Below are positions 1-7,043 of a DNA stretch of 22,249 bases, one piece after another. Numbering within the stretch: position 1 is the stretch's first letter; every line of letters starts with the position of its first letter. The notes below the pieces were generated by a model, which saw nothing but the letters and a program-made list of their open reading frames with translations, made no database searches and was not told the origin of the DNA. A program made the translations under genes and the position numbers. Source of the DNA: ZC4RG17 sp036259475 (lineage in GTDB: Bacteria > Actinomycetota > Acidimicrobiia > Spongiisociales > ZC4RG35); contig DATABS010000025.1 of assembly GCA_036259475.1 (NCBI GenBank), forward strand, positions 1 through 22,249, written 5' to 3'.

Positions 1-1
1 C

Positions 2-1177
2 AAGCGGGTGGCGGCGGCTCTCGGCATCGATGACGGCGACCTGCACCAGCCCATCGTCACCATGTCCGGTGGCCAGCGCCGCCGGGTCGAACTGGCCCGC
101 ATCCTCTTCGCCGAGACCGACATCCTGCTGCTCGACGAGCCTACCAACCACCTCGACCTCGACGCCAAGGCGTGGCTCGTGGACCACCTCATCGCCTATC
201 GGGGCGGTCTGTTGGTCATCAGCCACGATCTCCCCCTACTGGACGAGGCCATCACCTCGGTGCTGGCGCTCGACCACCAGGAGATCGAGGCCTATCGGGG
301 CAACTACTCCAACTTCCTCGTCGAGCGGGAGAAGCGTCGGGAGCAACGCCGGCGGGAGCGGCGCCATCAGGACGAGGAGATCGCTCGCCTCCAAGCCAAC
401 ATCCGCCGCTTCAAAGGTCGGACCGAGAAGATGGCCAAGGTGGCCCGATCGATGGAGTCACGCGTGGATCGGATGAAACGTGACCTGGTGGAGGTGCAGG
501 GGAGAGGCAAGTCGGTGGCGCTCCGCTTCCCCCAACCAGAATCGTCGGGGAGAACCCCTCTCACCGCTTCGGCGCTGGCGAAGGCGTACGGGGACAACGT
601 CGTCTTCGTCGACGTAGACGTCGACACGGACCGCGGCGAGACGCTCCTGATTTTGGGGCTCAACGGAGCCGGGAAGACCACGTTGCTCAGGATCCTGGCG
701 GGGGTCGAGACGGCCGACCTGGGAACCGTCCAACTCGGGCACAACACCAGCGTCGGGTACTACGCCCAGGAGCACGAGCAGATCCGGGCGGGACGTTCGG
801 TTCTCGACCACCTCCGTGACGTATCGGAAGAGCCCGATCAGCTGTTGCGCACCGTCCTCGGGCACTTCTTGCTGGCCGACCGGACCGATCAGGATGCCGC
901 CACCCTTTCCGGCGGAGAGAAGACAAAGCTGGCGCTCGCCATGCTGGTCATGGCCCGGCCCAACGTGCTGCTGCTCGACGAGCCGACCAACAACCTCGAC
1001 CCGCAAGCGAAGGAGGCGCTGCTGGCCGCCCTCCACCAGTACGAGGGCACGATCATTCTGGTCAGCCACGACACCGACTTCGTGGCCCAACTCGGGCCCG
1101 ACCGGGCGATCGTCATGCCCGACGGCGTGACGTCGTACTTCGACGACGAGATGCTGGAGCTCGTGGCGCTGGCCTAA
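2..1177 (+). CDS. ABC-F family ATPase, 5' end outside the window
   Basis: The reading frame is open to the left edge, so the visible 391 residues are the C-terminal part of a protein normally of about 520-650 residues. It contains the end of the first ABC domain (signature MSGGQRRRVELA, Walker B ILLLDEPTNHLD, H-loop VISHD). An Arg/Glu-rich coiled-coil linker follows at about residues 105-165. A complete second ABC domain follows, with Walker A LGLNGAGKTTL, signature LSGGEKTKLALA, Walker B VLLLDEPTNNLD and H-loop LVSHD. No membrane segments are seen. This is the ABC-F layout: soluble twin-ATPase proteins that act on ribosomes (translation factors or antibiotic-resistance proteins) rather than as transporters. 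The sequence does not show which ABC-F subgroup this is. The GTG at position 8 is internal, because coding continues upstream without a stop. The stop overlaps the stop of the convergent DUF402 gene. Confidence 0.93.
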   Translation, partial: KRVAAALGIDDGDLHQPIVTMSGGQRRRVELARILFAETDILLLDEPTNHLDLDAKAWLVDHLIAYRGGLLVISHDLPLLDEAITSVLALDHQEIEAYRGNYSNFLVEREKRREQRRRERRHQDEEIARLQANIRRFKGRTEKMAKVARSMESRVDRMKRDLVEVQGRGKSVALRFPQPESSGRTPLTASALAKAYGDNVVFVDVDVDTDRGETLLILGLNGAGKTTLLRILAGVETADLGTVQLGHNTSVGYYAQEHEQIRAGRSVLDHLRDVSEEPDQLLRTVLGHFLLADRTDQDAATLSGGEKTKLALAMLVMARPNVLLLDEPTNNLDPQAKEALLAALHQYEGTIILVSHDTDFVAQLGPDRAIVMPDGVTSYFDDEMLELVALA

Positions 1178-1698
1178 GTCGCCACCAGCTGTAGCCAACG
1201 GTCGGCCGAGCCATCGAACGGAGCGGTGCCCCGCTCCAGGTCGAGGACGAGGCGGGCGGCGGTCGAGCGGGCGGTATCGGCCATCCGCGGCGGATAGGCG
1301 AGCGAGATCCGATGCTCTTCGAACTCGTCCTCATCGTCGATGTACACCGTCCCATCCTCGAGACGGATCACGTCGAGGTCGAGGTCCACCATCTCCACGC
1401 GATCCTCCGACGGCCACGAGGCGACGGTCGTCACGTCGACGTAGGTCTCCACCCTGTGCCCGTGATTGAAGATCGCCGTCCACCATCGGTCGCGGGCGAT
1501 GAGCTGCACGAACGGCGTATCCCAGGCCTTGCTCGGTTCGTCGCCCTTTTGAATGCGTGTCCCGACCGGGGCGCCGAGCCACACACCATGCTCGTCCTCG
1601 CCCAGACGAACCATCTCGTGACGCCAGTGTCGGTGGCGGGGGTACTTGTAGTACTGGACGATTACCGCCGGAACGCCGTGCGATGTTTGTCCGCTCAT
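1174..1698 (-). CDS. DUF402 domain protein, probable nucleoside di/triphosphate phosphatase
   Basis: A 174-residue protein with the DUF402 (FomD/YgaC-like) fold signature. It has an aromatic N-terminal part (YYKYPRHRHWRHEM), a region containing WLGAPVGT, and an acidic block VDLDLDVIRLEDG followed by YIDDEDEFEEH. In characterised relatives such acidic residues (here D105, D107, D109 and D121-E125) bind divalent metal for hydrolysis of nucleoside di- or triphosphates, so a housekeeping phosphatase role is inferred. The ATG at 1698 is preceded directly by an in-frame TGA, so no longer start is possible. It has no Shine-Dalgarno of its own; a short upstream ORF abuts it. Its stop codon overlaps the ABC-F stop by 4 bp on the opposite strand, so there is no room for a terminator. 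Confidence 0.85.
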   Translation of the reverse strand: MSGQTSHGVPAVIVQYYKYPRHRHWRHEMVRLGEDEHGVWLGAPVGTRIQKGDEPSKAWDTPFVQLIARDRWWTAIFNHGHRVETYVDVTTVASWPSEDRVEMVDLDLDVIRLEDGTVYIDDEDEFEEHRISLAYPPRMADTARSTAARLVLDLERGTAPFDGSADRWLQLVAT

Positions 1699-1761
1699 TC
1701 AAAGGACCCCCATCGGCCGGGTGGAGTCGCCTTTAGCCGCGCCGCTGGAGCGCTGATCCAC
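1699..1761 (-). CDS. possible 20-residue leader ORF abutting the DUF402 gene
   Basis: A GTG at 1761 opens a 20-codon frame whose TGA (1701-1699) is immediately followed by the ATG of the DUF402 gene. A strong purine-rich stretch (AAGGAGAAGGAG) lies just upstream, with the second AAGGAG about 8 nt from this GTG. The same stretch could instead serve an ATG at 1768, which opens an 11-codon frame ending at 1733. The DUF402 gene lacks its own Shine-Dalgarno, so translational coupling is an attractive reading. So short a frame can arise by chance, and no homology is recognised. Confidence 0.25.
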   Translation of the reverse strand: MDQRSSGAAKGDSTRPMGVL

Positions 1762-1814
1762 TTGCCATGCTCCTTCTCCTTGAGGCCGCCGCGTCCCGTT
1801 ACCCGGCGTCCGCA

Positions 1815-2138
1815 TCACTCGGGCAGTGCCAGCGGCACCAGGACGGCCCTCTCGTAGGAGTGACGAGGATACGACCCGACCGCCTCCGGCCGGTGCTCGG
1901 GCCGGCCGCACACGGCGCAGACCTCCCTGCCCGCCGTCGCCGTCCCGAGTGCCGCCGAGGAGATGGCGTGGAGGAGAAGGCCGAAGACACGCACCTCGTC
2001 GGCGTCGAAGCTGGTGCCGGTTCCCCGCTCGAGCGCCTTGCGGAGGCGCTCCGAGGCGGCGGCGAGAACGTCACGGTCGTTGGCCACGGAATCCAGGGTA
2101 GAACGCCGGATGGCCGATCTCGTGGCAAGTCGCCGCAT
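1815..2138 (-). CDS. hypothetical 107-residue protein with a CxxC motif
   Basis: Starting at the ATG at 2138, this frame gives a basic N-terminus (MRRLATRSAIRRS), a helical-looking middle, and a C-terminal segment VCAVCGRPEHRPEAVGS. The latter contains a CxxC pair followed by His, which suggests half of a metal site. The rest is aliphatic, with no signal peptide or membrane segment. I do not recognise the family. It is preferred over the plus-strand frame running through the same DNA because that frame is Arg/Pro/Ser-rich and does not continue the downstream hydrolase fold. It is divergent from the hydrolase gene, with 18 bp between start codons. The DUF402 gene follows on the same strand 116 bp downstream. 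Confidence 0.5.
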   Translation of the reverse strand: MRRLATRSAIRRSTLDSVANDRDVLAAASERLRKALERGTGTSFDADEVRVFGLLLHAISSAALGTATAGREVCAVCGRPEHRPEAVGSYPRHSYERAVLVPLALPE

Positions 2139-2143
2139 ACCTC

Positions 2144-2149
2144 TAGTCT
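2144..2149 (+). promoter_or_regulatory. -10 element (TAGTCT) for a leaderless hydrolase transcript
   Basis: TAGTCT fits TANNNT and ends 7 nt before the GTG at 2157, so transcription would begin at or next to the start codon. No Shine-Dalgarno precedes this GTG. No convincing -35 is seen. The same geometry recurs at other genes in this window. Confidence 0.5.
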
Positions 2150-2156
2150 CGGCCCG

Positions 2157-3047
2157 GTGGATTTGACGGAGACGGAATTCCGATACGTCGACATCGACGG
2201 GCCGGTGCACATCGCCGAGCTGGGCGGAGACGGCCAGCCGGTGGTGTGTGTCCATGGCCTCGGCGGGTCGCATGCCAACTGGGCGGCAGCCGCTCCGGCG
2301 CTGCGCCGGCTAGGCCACGTCACGGCCATCGACCTCCCGGGTTTCGGGCTCACCCCGCCGGCGGGCCGGCGGGCCGACCTCGACGCAAATCGGAGGATTC
2401 TCGACCGGTACCTGAGGAGCATCGGTGATCCGGTGATCCTCGTGGGCAACTCGATGGGAGGCGCCATCACGCTCCGTCAGGCGGCCGTTGCGCCGGAAAC
2501 GGTGTCTCGATTGGTCCTCGTCTCCCCGGCGGCGCCCTGGGATCTCGGCCATATCCGCCTCGACCCGTTGGTGGCAGCCGTGCTGCCTGCCTACACCCTT
2601 CCTGGACTCGGGCGCCTTTTGCTTCTCGCCCGACGCACGCTGCTGTCCCCGGAGGACGTGGCCCAGTGGATCATCGAGTATTGCACTGCCCACCCCGAGC
2701 GGATCACCCCCGAGCTCCTCGCTCTGCAGATCCAAGTCGCCGAGGAGCGGCTCGACATCCCTGGGGTCGACCGGGCTTTTGTCGAGGCGACCAGGTCCGT
2801 CATCTTCAACGTGGCCCGCCGCGGACCGTTCGACCGGGACGTGGCGGCGACGACCGCCCCGACACTAGTGATCCACGGGAAGGCGGACCGTCTGGTTCCC
2901 TATCAGGCGGCTAGGCGACTGCAGTCGTTGCGACCGGATTGGCAGATCGAGATCATCGACGACGCCGGGCACATTGCCATGCTGGAGATCCCCGACAGAT
3001 TCGGGATGATCGTCGAAGAATTCGTCGGGCGAGTCCCAGCCGCCTGA
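2157..3047 (+). CDS. alpha/beta hydrolase
   Basis: A 296-residue alpha/beta-hydrolase-fold enzyme. It has the oxyanion-hole motif VHGLGG (about 33-38), a nucleophile elbow GNSMGG with Ser99, an acid in HGKADRLVP (Asp244), and a catalytic His272 in DDAGHIAM. A helical cap lies at about 130-215. There is no signal peptide, so it is probably cytoplasmic. The substrate cannot be told from sequence; esters, lactones or C-C bonds of the MhpC type are all possible. The GTG at 2157 is chosen because family similarity begins there and a leaderless-type -10 sits 7 nt upstream. The in-frame upstream extension to 1767 is low-complexity and lies antisense to another gene. The last base of its TGA is the first base of the surE ATG, so the two genes are almost certainly co-transcribed. 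Confidence 0.88.
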   Translation: MDLTETEFRYVDIDGPVHIAELGGDGQPVVCVHGLGGSHANWAAAAPALRRLGHVTAIDLPGFGLTPPAGRRADLDANRRILDRYLRSIGDPVILVGNSMGGAITLRQAAVAPETVSRLVLVSPAAPWDLGHIRLDPLVAAVLPAYTLPGLGRLLLLARRTLLSPEDVAQWIIEYCTAHPERITPELLALQIQVAEERLDIPGVDRAFVEATRSVIFNVARRGPFDRDVAATTAPTLVIHGKADRLVPYQAARRLQSLRPDWQIEIIDDAGHIAMLEIPDRFGMIVEEFVGRVPAA

Positions 3048-3844
3048 TGCGGATCCTCGTCACGAACGACGACGGTATCGATGCTCCCGGGCTCGTGGCG
3101 CTGGCCCGGGCGCTGGAGAAGGTCGGCGAGATCACCGTGGTCGTTCCAGATCGTGAACGCTCCTGGGTCGGTAAGGCCATCACCCGGTTCGACCCCGTCC
3201 ATGTCGCCGAAGTCGAGCGGGACGGACTCCCGATGTTCACAGTGTCGGGCTATCCGGCCGACGCCGTGCAACTCGGTATCCACACGCTCGGTCAGGCGCC
3301 GCCCGACCTGGTGGTGTCCGGCATCAACCTCGGCTACAACCACGGCGCCGGATTCTTGATGTCCTCGGGTACCGTGGGCGCGGCCGTGGAGGCGTGGATA
3401 TCCGGCATTCCGGCGGTGGCGGTATCGACCGGGACGATGGGGGACTGGCACGAATGGCGTGCTCGAGCCGGTGCCGCCGAGTCGGTCGATGACTGGCTCC
3501 GCCTCGCCGATGTCACTGTCAGCCTGCTCGACCTGGTCGACCGGACCGGGCTCCACGCCCACTCGGACGCCATCTCGATAAACCTGCCCTTCGGATCGAC
3601 CTCGGAGACCGAACGCCGACTGACGACGATCGCACGGGCCGGATACGATCGGTTGTTCTCCGTCCAGGAAGACGGCTCCTACCGCCACGCCTACGGCGGA
3701 GGGATCACCCAGATCGACCCGGTGGACGGCAGCGACATCGACGCCGCCCACGACGGCGCCATCTCCATCACTCCAATCCGAATGCCGACCGCCGCGGTGA
3801 TCCCTGAAAGAGTACGCCAAGCAATAGAGCATGACCCGTCTTGA
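3047..3844 (+). CDS. surE: 5'/3'-nucleotidase SurE
   Basis: A 265-residue protein opening with the family hallmark MRILVTNDDGIDAPGL, whose adjacent Asp8-Asp9 bind the divalent metal. It continues with PDRERSW, whose Ser is the conserved metal/phosphate ligand (family form PxxxxS), and with SGINLGYNHG, whose Asn residues complete the site. SurE dephosphorylates nucleoside 5'- and 3'-monophosphates and is cytoplasmic. Length is normal for the family (about 250-270). The start is the ATG overlapping the hydrolase stop (TGATG), which implies translational coupling. The stop codon lies inside the TTGAT of a degenerate partial copy of the downstream 107-bp repeat. Confidence 0.95.
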   Translation: MRILVTNDDGIDAPGLVALARALEKVGEITVVVPDRERSWVGKAITRFDPVHVAEVERDGLPMFTVSGYPADAVQLGIHTLGQAPPDLVVSGINLGYNHGAGFLMSSGTVGAAVEAWISGIPAVAVSTGTMGDWHEWRARAGAAESVDDWLRLADVTVSLLDLVDRTGLHAHSDAISINLPFGSTSETERRLTTIARAGYDRLFSVQEDGSYRHAYGGGITQIDPVDGSDIDAAHDGAISITPIRMPTAAVIPERVRQAIEHDPS

Positions 3845-3869
3845 TTTGTGGGGGGACTCCTTTGATTTT

Positions 3870-3889
3870 GTGGGGGGTACTCCCCCCAC
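3870..3889. terminator. G/C hairpin in repeat copy A, possible terminator
   Basis: GTGGGGGG, loop TACT, then CCCCCCAC: an 8-bp perfect stem located 25 bp after the surE stop. There is no T-tract, so if it ends transcription it does so as a strong hairpin or with Rho. It can form on either strand, which suits its position between convergent genes. Confidence 0.45.
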
Positions 3890-3977
3890 ACCCCCCACGG
3901 CTGCTCGTCCCCAGGTGGTTTCGTGGTCGGGGCCATCAACGAAAGGAGTTCGCCACTAGAGGCCTATGTTGATCTCC

Positions 3978-3995
3978 TGGGGGGTACTCCCCCCA
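3978..3995. terminator. G/C hairpin in repeat copy B, possible terminator
   Basis: TGGGGGG, loop TACT, then CCCCCCA: a 7-bp stem equivalent to the hairpin in copy A. The stem is retained although the flanking bases have changed between copies. No T-tract follows. Confidence 0.4.
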
Positions 3996-4078
3996 CATCC
4001 CCCACGGCTGCTCGTCCCCGGGTGGTTTCGTGGTCGGGGCCATCAACTAAAGGAGTTCGCCACTAATCGCCTATCTCG

Positions 4079-4096
4079 TGGCGGCGCAAACCGCCA
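4079..4096. terminator. hairpin between convergent genes
   Basis: TGGCGG, loop CGCAAA, then CCGCCA: a 6-bp stem. It lies between the 107-bp repeat and the end of the helicase gene and could contribute to bidirectional termination. No T-run is present. Confidence 0.3.
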
Positions 4097-4120
4097 GAGG
4101 CGCGCGTGTCAGTCGGCAAT

Positions 4121-4136
4121 CCGAAGCTGACTTCGG
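4121..4136 (-). terminator. hairpin downstream of the helicase gene
   Basis: CCGAAG, loop CTGA, then CTTCGG: a 6-bp stem that begins 24 nt past the helicase stop on the minus strand, partly overlapping the degenerate last heptamer. It is the most plausible terminator for that gene but lacks a U-tract. Confidence 0.35.
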
Positions 4137-4160
4137 ACTTCCGACTTCCGACTTCCGACT
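4133..4160 (-). repeat. heptanucleotide tandem repeat (AGTCGGA)x4 after the helicase stop
   Basis: On the minus strand there are three perfect AGTCGGA units and one with a single change (AGTCCGA). The first base of the first unit is the last base of the helicase TGA. The same heptamer occurs four times between paaB and paaC. The period of 7 is not a multiple of 3, so the tract is not a coding repeat. Confidence 0.85.
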
Positions 4161-6925
4161 CACCTCTCGGCGTTGACGATCTCCAGGATCTCGTCCCCAT
4201 AGCGGTCGAGGCGGGCGGGGCCGATGCCTTCGCAGCGACCCAGCTCCTGGAGAGACGTTGGGTGCCGGGAGGCGATCGACTGGAGGTGGGCGTCGTGGGC
4301 CACCACATACGGCGGTACCCCGTCGGCGGCGGATCTCCGTCGACGCCATTCCTTCAGCGCCTCCAGTAACGCCGGGTCGGCGGAGGGCCCGGGTGGGGCG
4401 GTCAGACGAACACGGCGACCGTCGATCGACACTGTCTCGCCCCACCGAATACGCATCCGCGAAGTAGATCCGATCGTGACGACTGCGGCGTCGTCCTCCA
4501 GGTCGGAGATCACGGCGGCGAAGCCCTGCCAGCGGAGACGCATGCCGGTCTCGGCCGTCACCGTCAGCGGAGTCACCTTTTCCCGGGTCGGTTCGGGAGC
4601 GGGCCGATGCAGCTGGCCGACGAAGGGTGAGGTGGCAGAGGCGCGGGCGATGACGGTGACGGACTCGGAGCACCGCGTCACGGCGACATGAAAGATCCGT
4701 CGCTCTTCCTCGACATCGATTGCGAGCCGGTGGGGCATCAGCCCGGTGCTGACGTCCCACACCACCACGTGCGGCCACTCGAGACCTTTGACTCGGTGGA
4801 CGGTGGAGAGGGTGACGCCTTCACCCCGCGGCGAGGTCCGTTCCAGGCTCGACCGTAGCCACGGTTCGAACGCCTCCACCTCGGGGTGAGTGTGAGCCAG
4901 CATCACCAATGCGTCGAGGTCGTCGGTGTGGCCGCCGGTCGGGCGAGCCCGCGAATTGTCGAGCCGGTCGAGGACTGTGCCCAACCCGACCTGATCCCGG
5001 ATGAACACCAGTAAGTCGGCGATGCCCATTCCGTCCTCCACGCCGCTCGCCAGTGCCTCGATGTCGTCGACCAGACCCTCGAGGCGGCTACGAATGCGGT
5101 CATCGGTTGCGCCGGCGGCGAAAGAACCCAACCGTTCGATCGTCCACATCCCGCGGGCCAGGGCGGTTCGCACCCCGGGGGACAGCCCCCGCGGCGGCCG
5201 GCGTGTCGCCTCGTCCAGGTCGGATCCTGAGATCGGCTCGCCCTGGGCGACGACAGAGGCGATTCGGAGCCAGGCCAGGGCACTGCGCACGCCGGACCGC
5301 TGGAGGAGGGAAGCGTCGAGAACCGAGTCGGCCGGTATGCCCGCTTCTGCCAGAGCGACCTGGGGGACCAGCAACCCGACGTTGACCCGGGCGAGGACGG
5401 CCACCGACGGTGCACCGGCGCGTTCGATCAGCTCGCCTACCACCGACACCAGTTGTTCGCCCATGTCACGTTCCGCCGCCCGAACCACCTCCAGACCGTG
5501 GCTTGCGGTGGAAGCCGATTCGACCTTCTTCGGGATCCGGCGCTGGTTGTAGCCGAGCAGGTTGGTGGCGGCTTCCACCACCGGTGCGGGGCAGCGGTAG
5601 TTGACGACCAGCTGGTGATGGGCGGCGCCGGGGAAGTAGTCCGCGTAGTCGATGAGGAACTCGGGGCTGGCGCCGGCGTAGCCGTAGATGACCTGGTCGT
5701 CGTCGCCCACCCCGAAGACGTCGTACCCGGGGGCGGCGAGCAGGCGGACCAGGAGGAGATGGGCCGGAGTCAAGTCCTGGAACTCGTCGACCAGGAGATG
5801 ACGACAACGCGACTGAGCCCACGCTCGGAGGGGGGCGTTCTGGAGGAGAGCCTCGACGGCGCCGTAGATCTGCTCGTCGTGGTCGATGGCGCCCTGGTTG
5901 GCCAGTGCCTCCCGGTAGGGCCCGAAGATGGCTGCCAGTCCCGGCGCATCGTCCCGGTCGCCCTCCACCTCGTCGGGGGAGCGGAGCGCGGTGCGGATCT
6001 CGGCCAGGCCCTCCAGGTAGGGTGCGTGGACGTCTTCGTTAGCCCGGGGGCGGATAGGGGCCAGACGATCCAGGAGACGTCGGACCTCCCGCTCCCCGAG
6101 GAGGCGGGGCCGCCCACTTCGGGCCCGGCCCAGGATCTCGTAGCCGAAGGCGTGGAGGGTGCGTACGTGAGTCGAACCGGAGTCCGCCAGCCGGTTCGTC
6201 ATCTCCCCGGCGGCTCGTCGGTTGTAGGCGAGAGCGGTGACCGAGTCGCTGTTCCATCGCCGGTCGACGATCAGGTGACGCATGCGCTCGGTGAGGACCC
6301 TGGTCTTGCCCGATCCGGCCGGGGCGATGATCCGGGCCGGCCCGCCCGGATGACTCACAGACTCCAGCTGGTCCGGAGCCAGCTCCGACTCGGGACCGCC
6401 GGTCCGGTCGGGCTCGAGGCGTCCCGACCACACTGACTCCACGTGGACGATGGCCAGGCCGTCGACGGAATGGGTCCTCGGCCCGCCGTCGATCCACACC
6501 GGACGCCCGCCCACCGTCACGTCGCCCGATTCGTCGAGGCAGGTCTCGGCGCCGATCCCGAGGGAGCGCTCGGCATGGTGCCAGCGCAGCGTGCCGCCCC
6601 TCCCGTCGTAACGATTGACCCAGACGAGGAAATGCAAACGCTCCCGGGCGAACTCGAAGAGGGGAGTGAGGAGGTAGGGAGCGCTGTCGGTCGACTCGCT
6701 TGCCTTCAGTTCGGAGAAGGGAACTTCGAGCACTACCACCGACGGTGTGCGGGATCGCCACCAACCGTCGAGCAGCTCGAGCGCCTCGCCGGGACCGGCC
6801 ACTGCGTCGGTGCCGATCGTCAGGGAAGGCCAGCCGGCGGCCGGACCGGGGAGTGGGTCGTCCGCTTCGACGACGAGCCCCCGGCCCAGCGCCAGTGGAC
6901 CGGGGTAGGGGATGGTCCGAGCCAC
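4160..6925 (-). CDS. UvrD2-like superfamily 1A DNA helicase with HRDC domain and long N-terminal extension
   Basis: A 921-residue protein. Residues about 1-190 are an extension I do not recognise. The helicase motifs run in order: Q-motif region near 186, Walker A APAGSGKT (201-208, Lys207), motif II VDEFQD (379-384), motif III GDDDQVIYGYAGA (407-419), NYRC (442-445), motif V TLSTVHRVKGLEW and motif VI FHVAVTRC. A small beta-rich Tudor-like segment follows, then a C-terminal HRDC domain (last 70 residues, ending EGIGPARLDRYGDEIL). A 3'-5' SF1A helicase plus HRDC is the layout of mycobacterial UvrD2, a DNA repair or replication helicase of about 700 residues; the extra length here is mainly N-terminal. 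The tetracysteine motif found in some UvrD2 proteins is not apparent. The GTG at 6925 has a TAAGCT hexamer 8 nt upstream and no Shine-Dalgarno. Confidence 0.92.
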   Translation of the reverse strand: MARTIPYPGPLALGRGLVVEADDPLPGPAAGWPSLTIGTDAVAGPGEALELLDGWWRSRTPSVVVLEVPFSELKASESTDSAPYLLTPLFEFARERLHFLVWVNRYDGRGGTLRWHHAERSLGIGAETCLDESGDVTVGGRPVWIDGGPRTHSVDGLAIVHVESVWSGRLEPDRTGGPESELAPDQLESVSHPGGPARIIAPAGSGKTRVLTERMRHLIVDRRWNSDSVTALAYNRRAAGEMTNRLADSGSTHVRTLHAFGYEILGRARSGRPRLLGEREVRRLLDRLAPIRPRANEDVHAPYLEGLAEIRTALRSPDEVEGDRDDAPGLAAIFGPYREALANQGAIDHDEQIYGAVEALLQNAPLRAWAQSRCRHLLVDEFQDLTPAHLLLVRLLAAPGYDVFGVGDDDQVIYGYAGASPEFLIDYADYFPGAAHHQLVVNYRCPAPVVEAATNLLGYNQRRIPKKVESASTASHGLEVVRAAERDMGEQLVSVVGELIERAGAPSVAVLARVNVGLLVPQVALAEAGIPADSVLDASLLQRSGVRSALAWLRIASVVAQGEPISGSDLDEATRRPPRGLSPGVRTALARGMWTIERLGSFAAGATDDRIRSRLEGLVDDIEALASGVEDGMGIADLLVFIRDQVGLGTVLDRLDNSRARPTGGHTDDLDALVMLAHTHPEVEAFEPWLRSSLERTSPRGEGVTLSTVHRVKGLEWPHVVVWDVSTGLMPHRLAIDVEEERRIFHVAVTRCSESVTVIARASATSPFVGQLHRPAPEPTREKVTPLTVTAETGMRLRWQGFAAVISDLEDDAAVVTIGSTSRMRIRWGETVSIDGRRVRLTAPPGPSADPALLEALKEWRRRRSAADGVPPYVVAHDAHLQSIASRHPTSLQELGRCEGIGPARLDRYGDEILEIVNAER

Positions 6926-6933
6926 GAAACCCG

Positions 6934-6939
6934 AGCTTA
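6934..6939 (-). promoter_or_regulatory. -10 element (TAAGCT) for the helicase gene
   Basis: On the minus strand TAAGCT ends 8 nt before the GTG at 6925, and no Shine-Dalgarno is present. This is slightly wider than the 6-7 nt seen at other genes in the window. The roughly 118-bp interval to 7044 would hold this promoter and that of the divergent small gene. Confidence 0.35.
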
Positions 6940-7030
6940 CGAGGTGGGGAAGACACCGGGAACCCGGTCGCGGCTCGATTGATCCGATGCCGCCGGGAAC
7001 TGAATCACGATGTTCGACGTCCTAACGGTC

Positions 7031-7036
7031 AGGAGG
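7031..7036 (+). promoter_or_regulatory. Shine-Dalgarno AGGAGG fixing the GTG start at 7044
   Basis: A perfect AGGAGG lies 7 nt before GTG 7044. It supports the reality of the small gene and its start, and contrasts with the neighbouring starts that have no such site. Confidence 0.8.
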
Positions 7037-7043
7037 ATCGACC

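Larger units (their letters stand above)
3862..4075. repeat. two tandem copies of a 107-bp intergenic repeat
   Basis: Copy A is 3862-3968 and copy B is 3969-4075, offset exactly 107 bp. By hand alignment they agree at about 97 of 107 positions, and the core 3872-3955 differs at only three. Each copy carries a G6-TACT-C6 inverted repeat, then a C-rich stretch, a CGTGGTCGGGG segment, and AAAGGAGTTCGCCACTA. A degenerate fragment of the first 20 bp or so (3841-3860) precedes copy A and contains the surE stop. No ORF is supported across the block. It fills most of the non-coding interval between the convergent surE and helicase genes (3845-4159). Confidence 0.85.

Noticed and set aside
1767..2156. 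N-terminal extension of the hydrolase frame
   Set aside because: The extension is Arg/Pro/Ser-rich, not part of an alpha/beta hydrolase, and overlaps a better minus-strand frame. The fold begins just after GTG 2157.
3862..4075. Possible CRISPR array
   Set aside because: There are only two long units with no short repeat and unique spacer pattern, and no cas genes are present.
5453..6436. 327-codon open frame on the plus strand opposite the helicase
   Set aside because: Antisense to conserved helicase motifs, no homology recognised, composition typical of a complementary frame.
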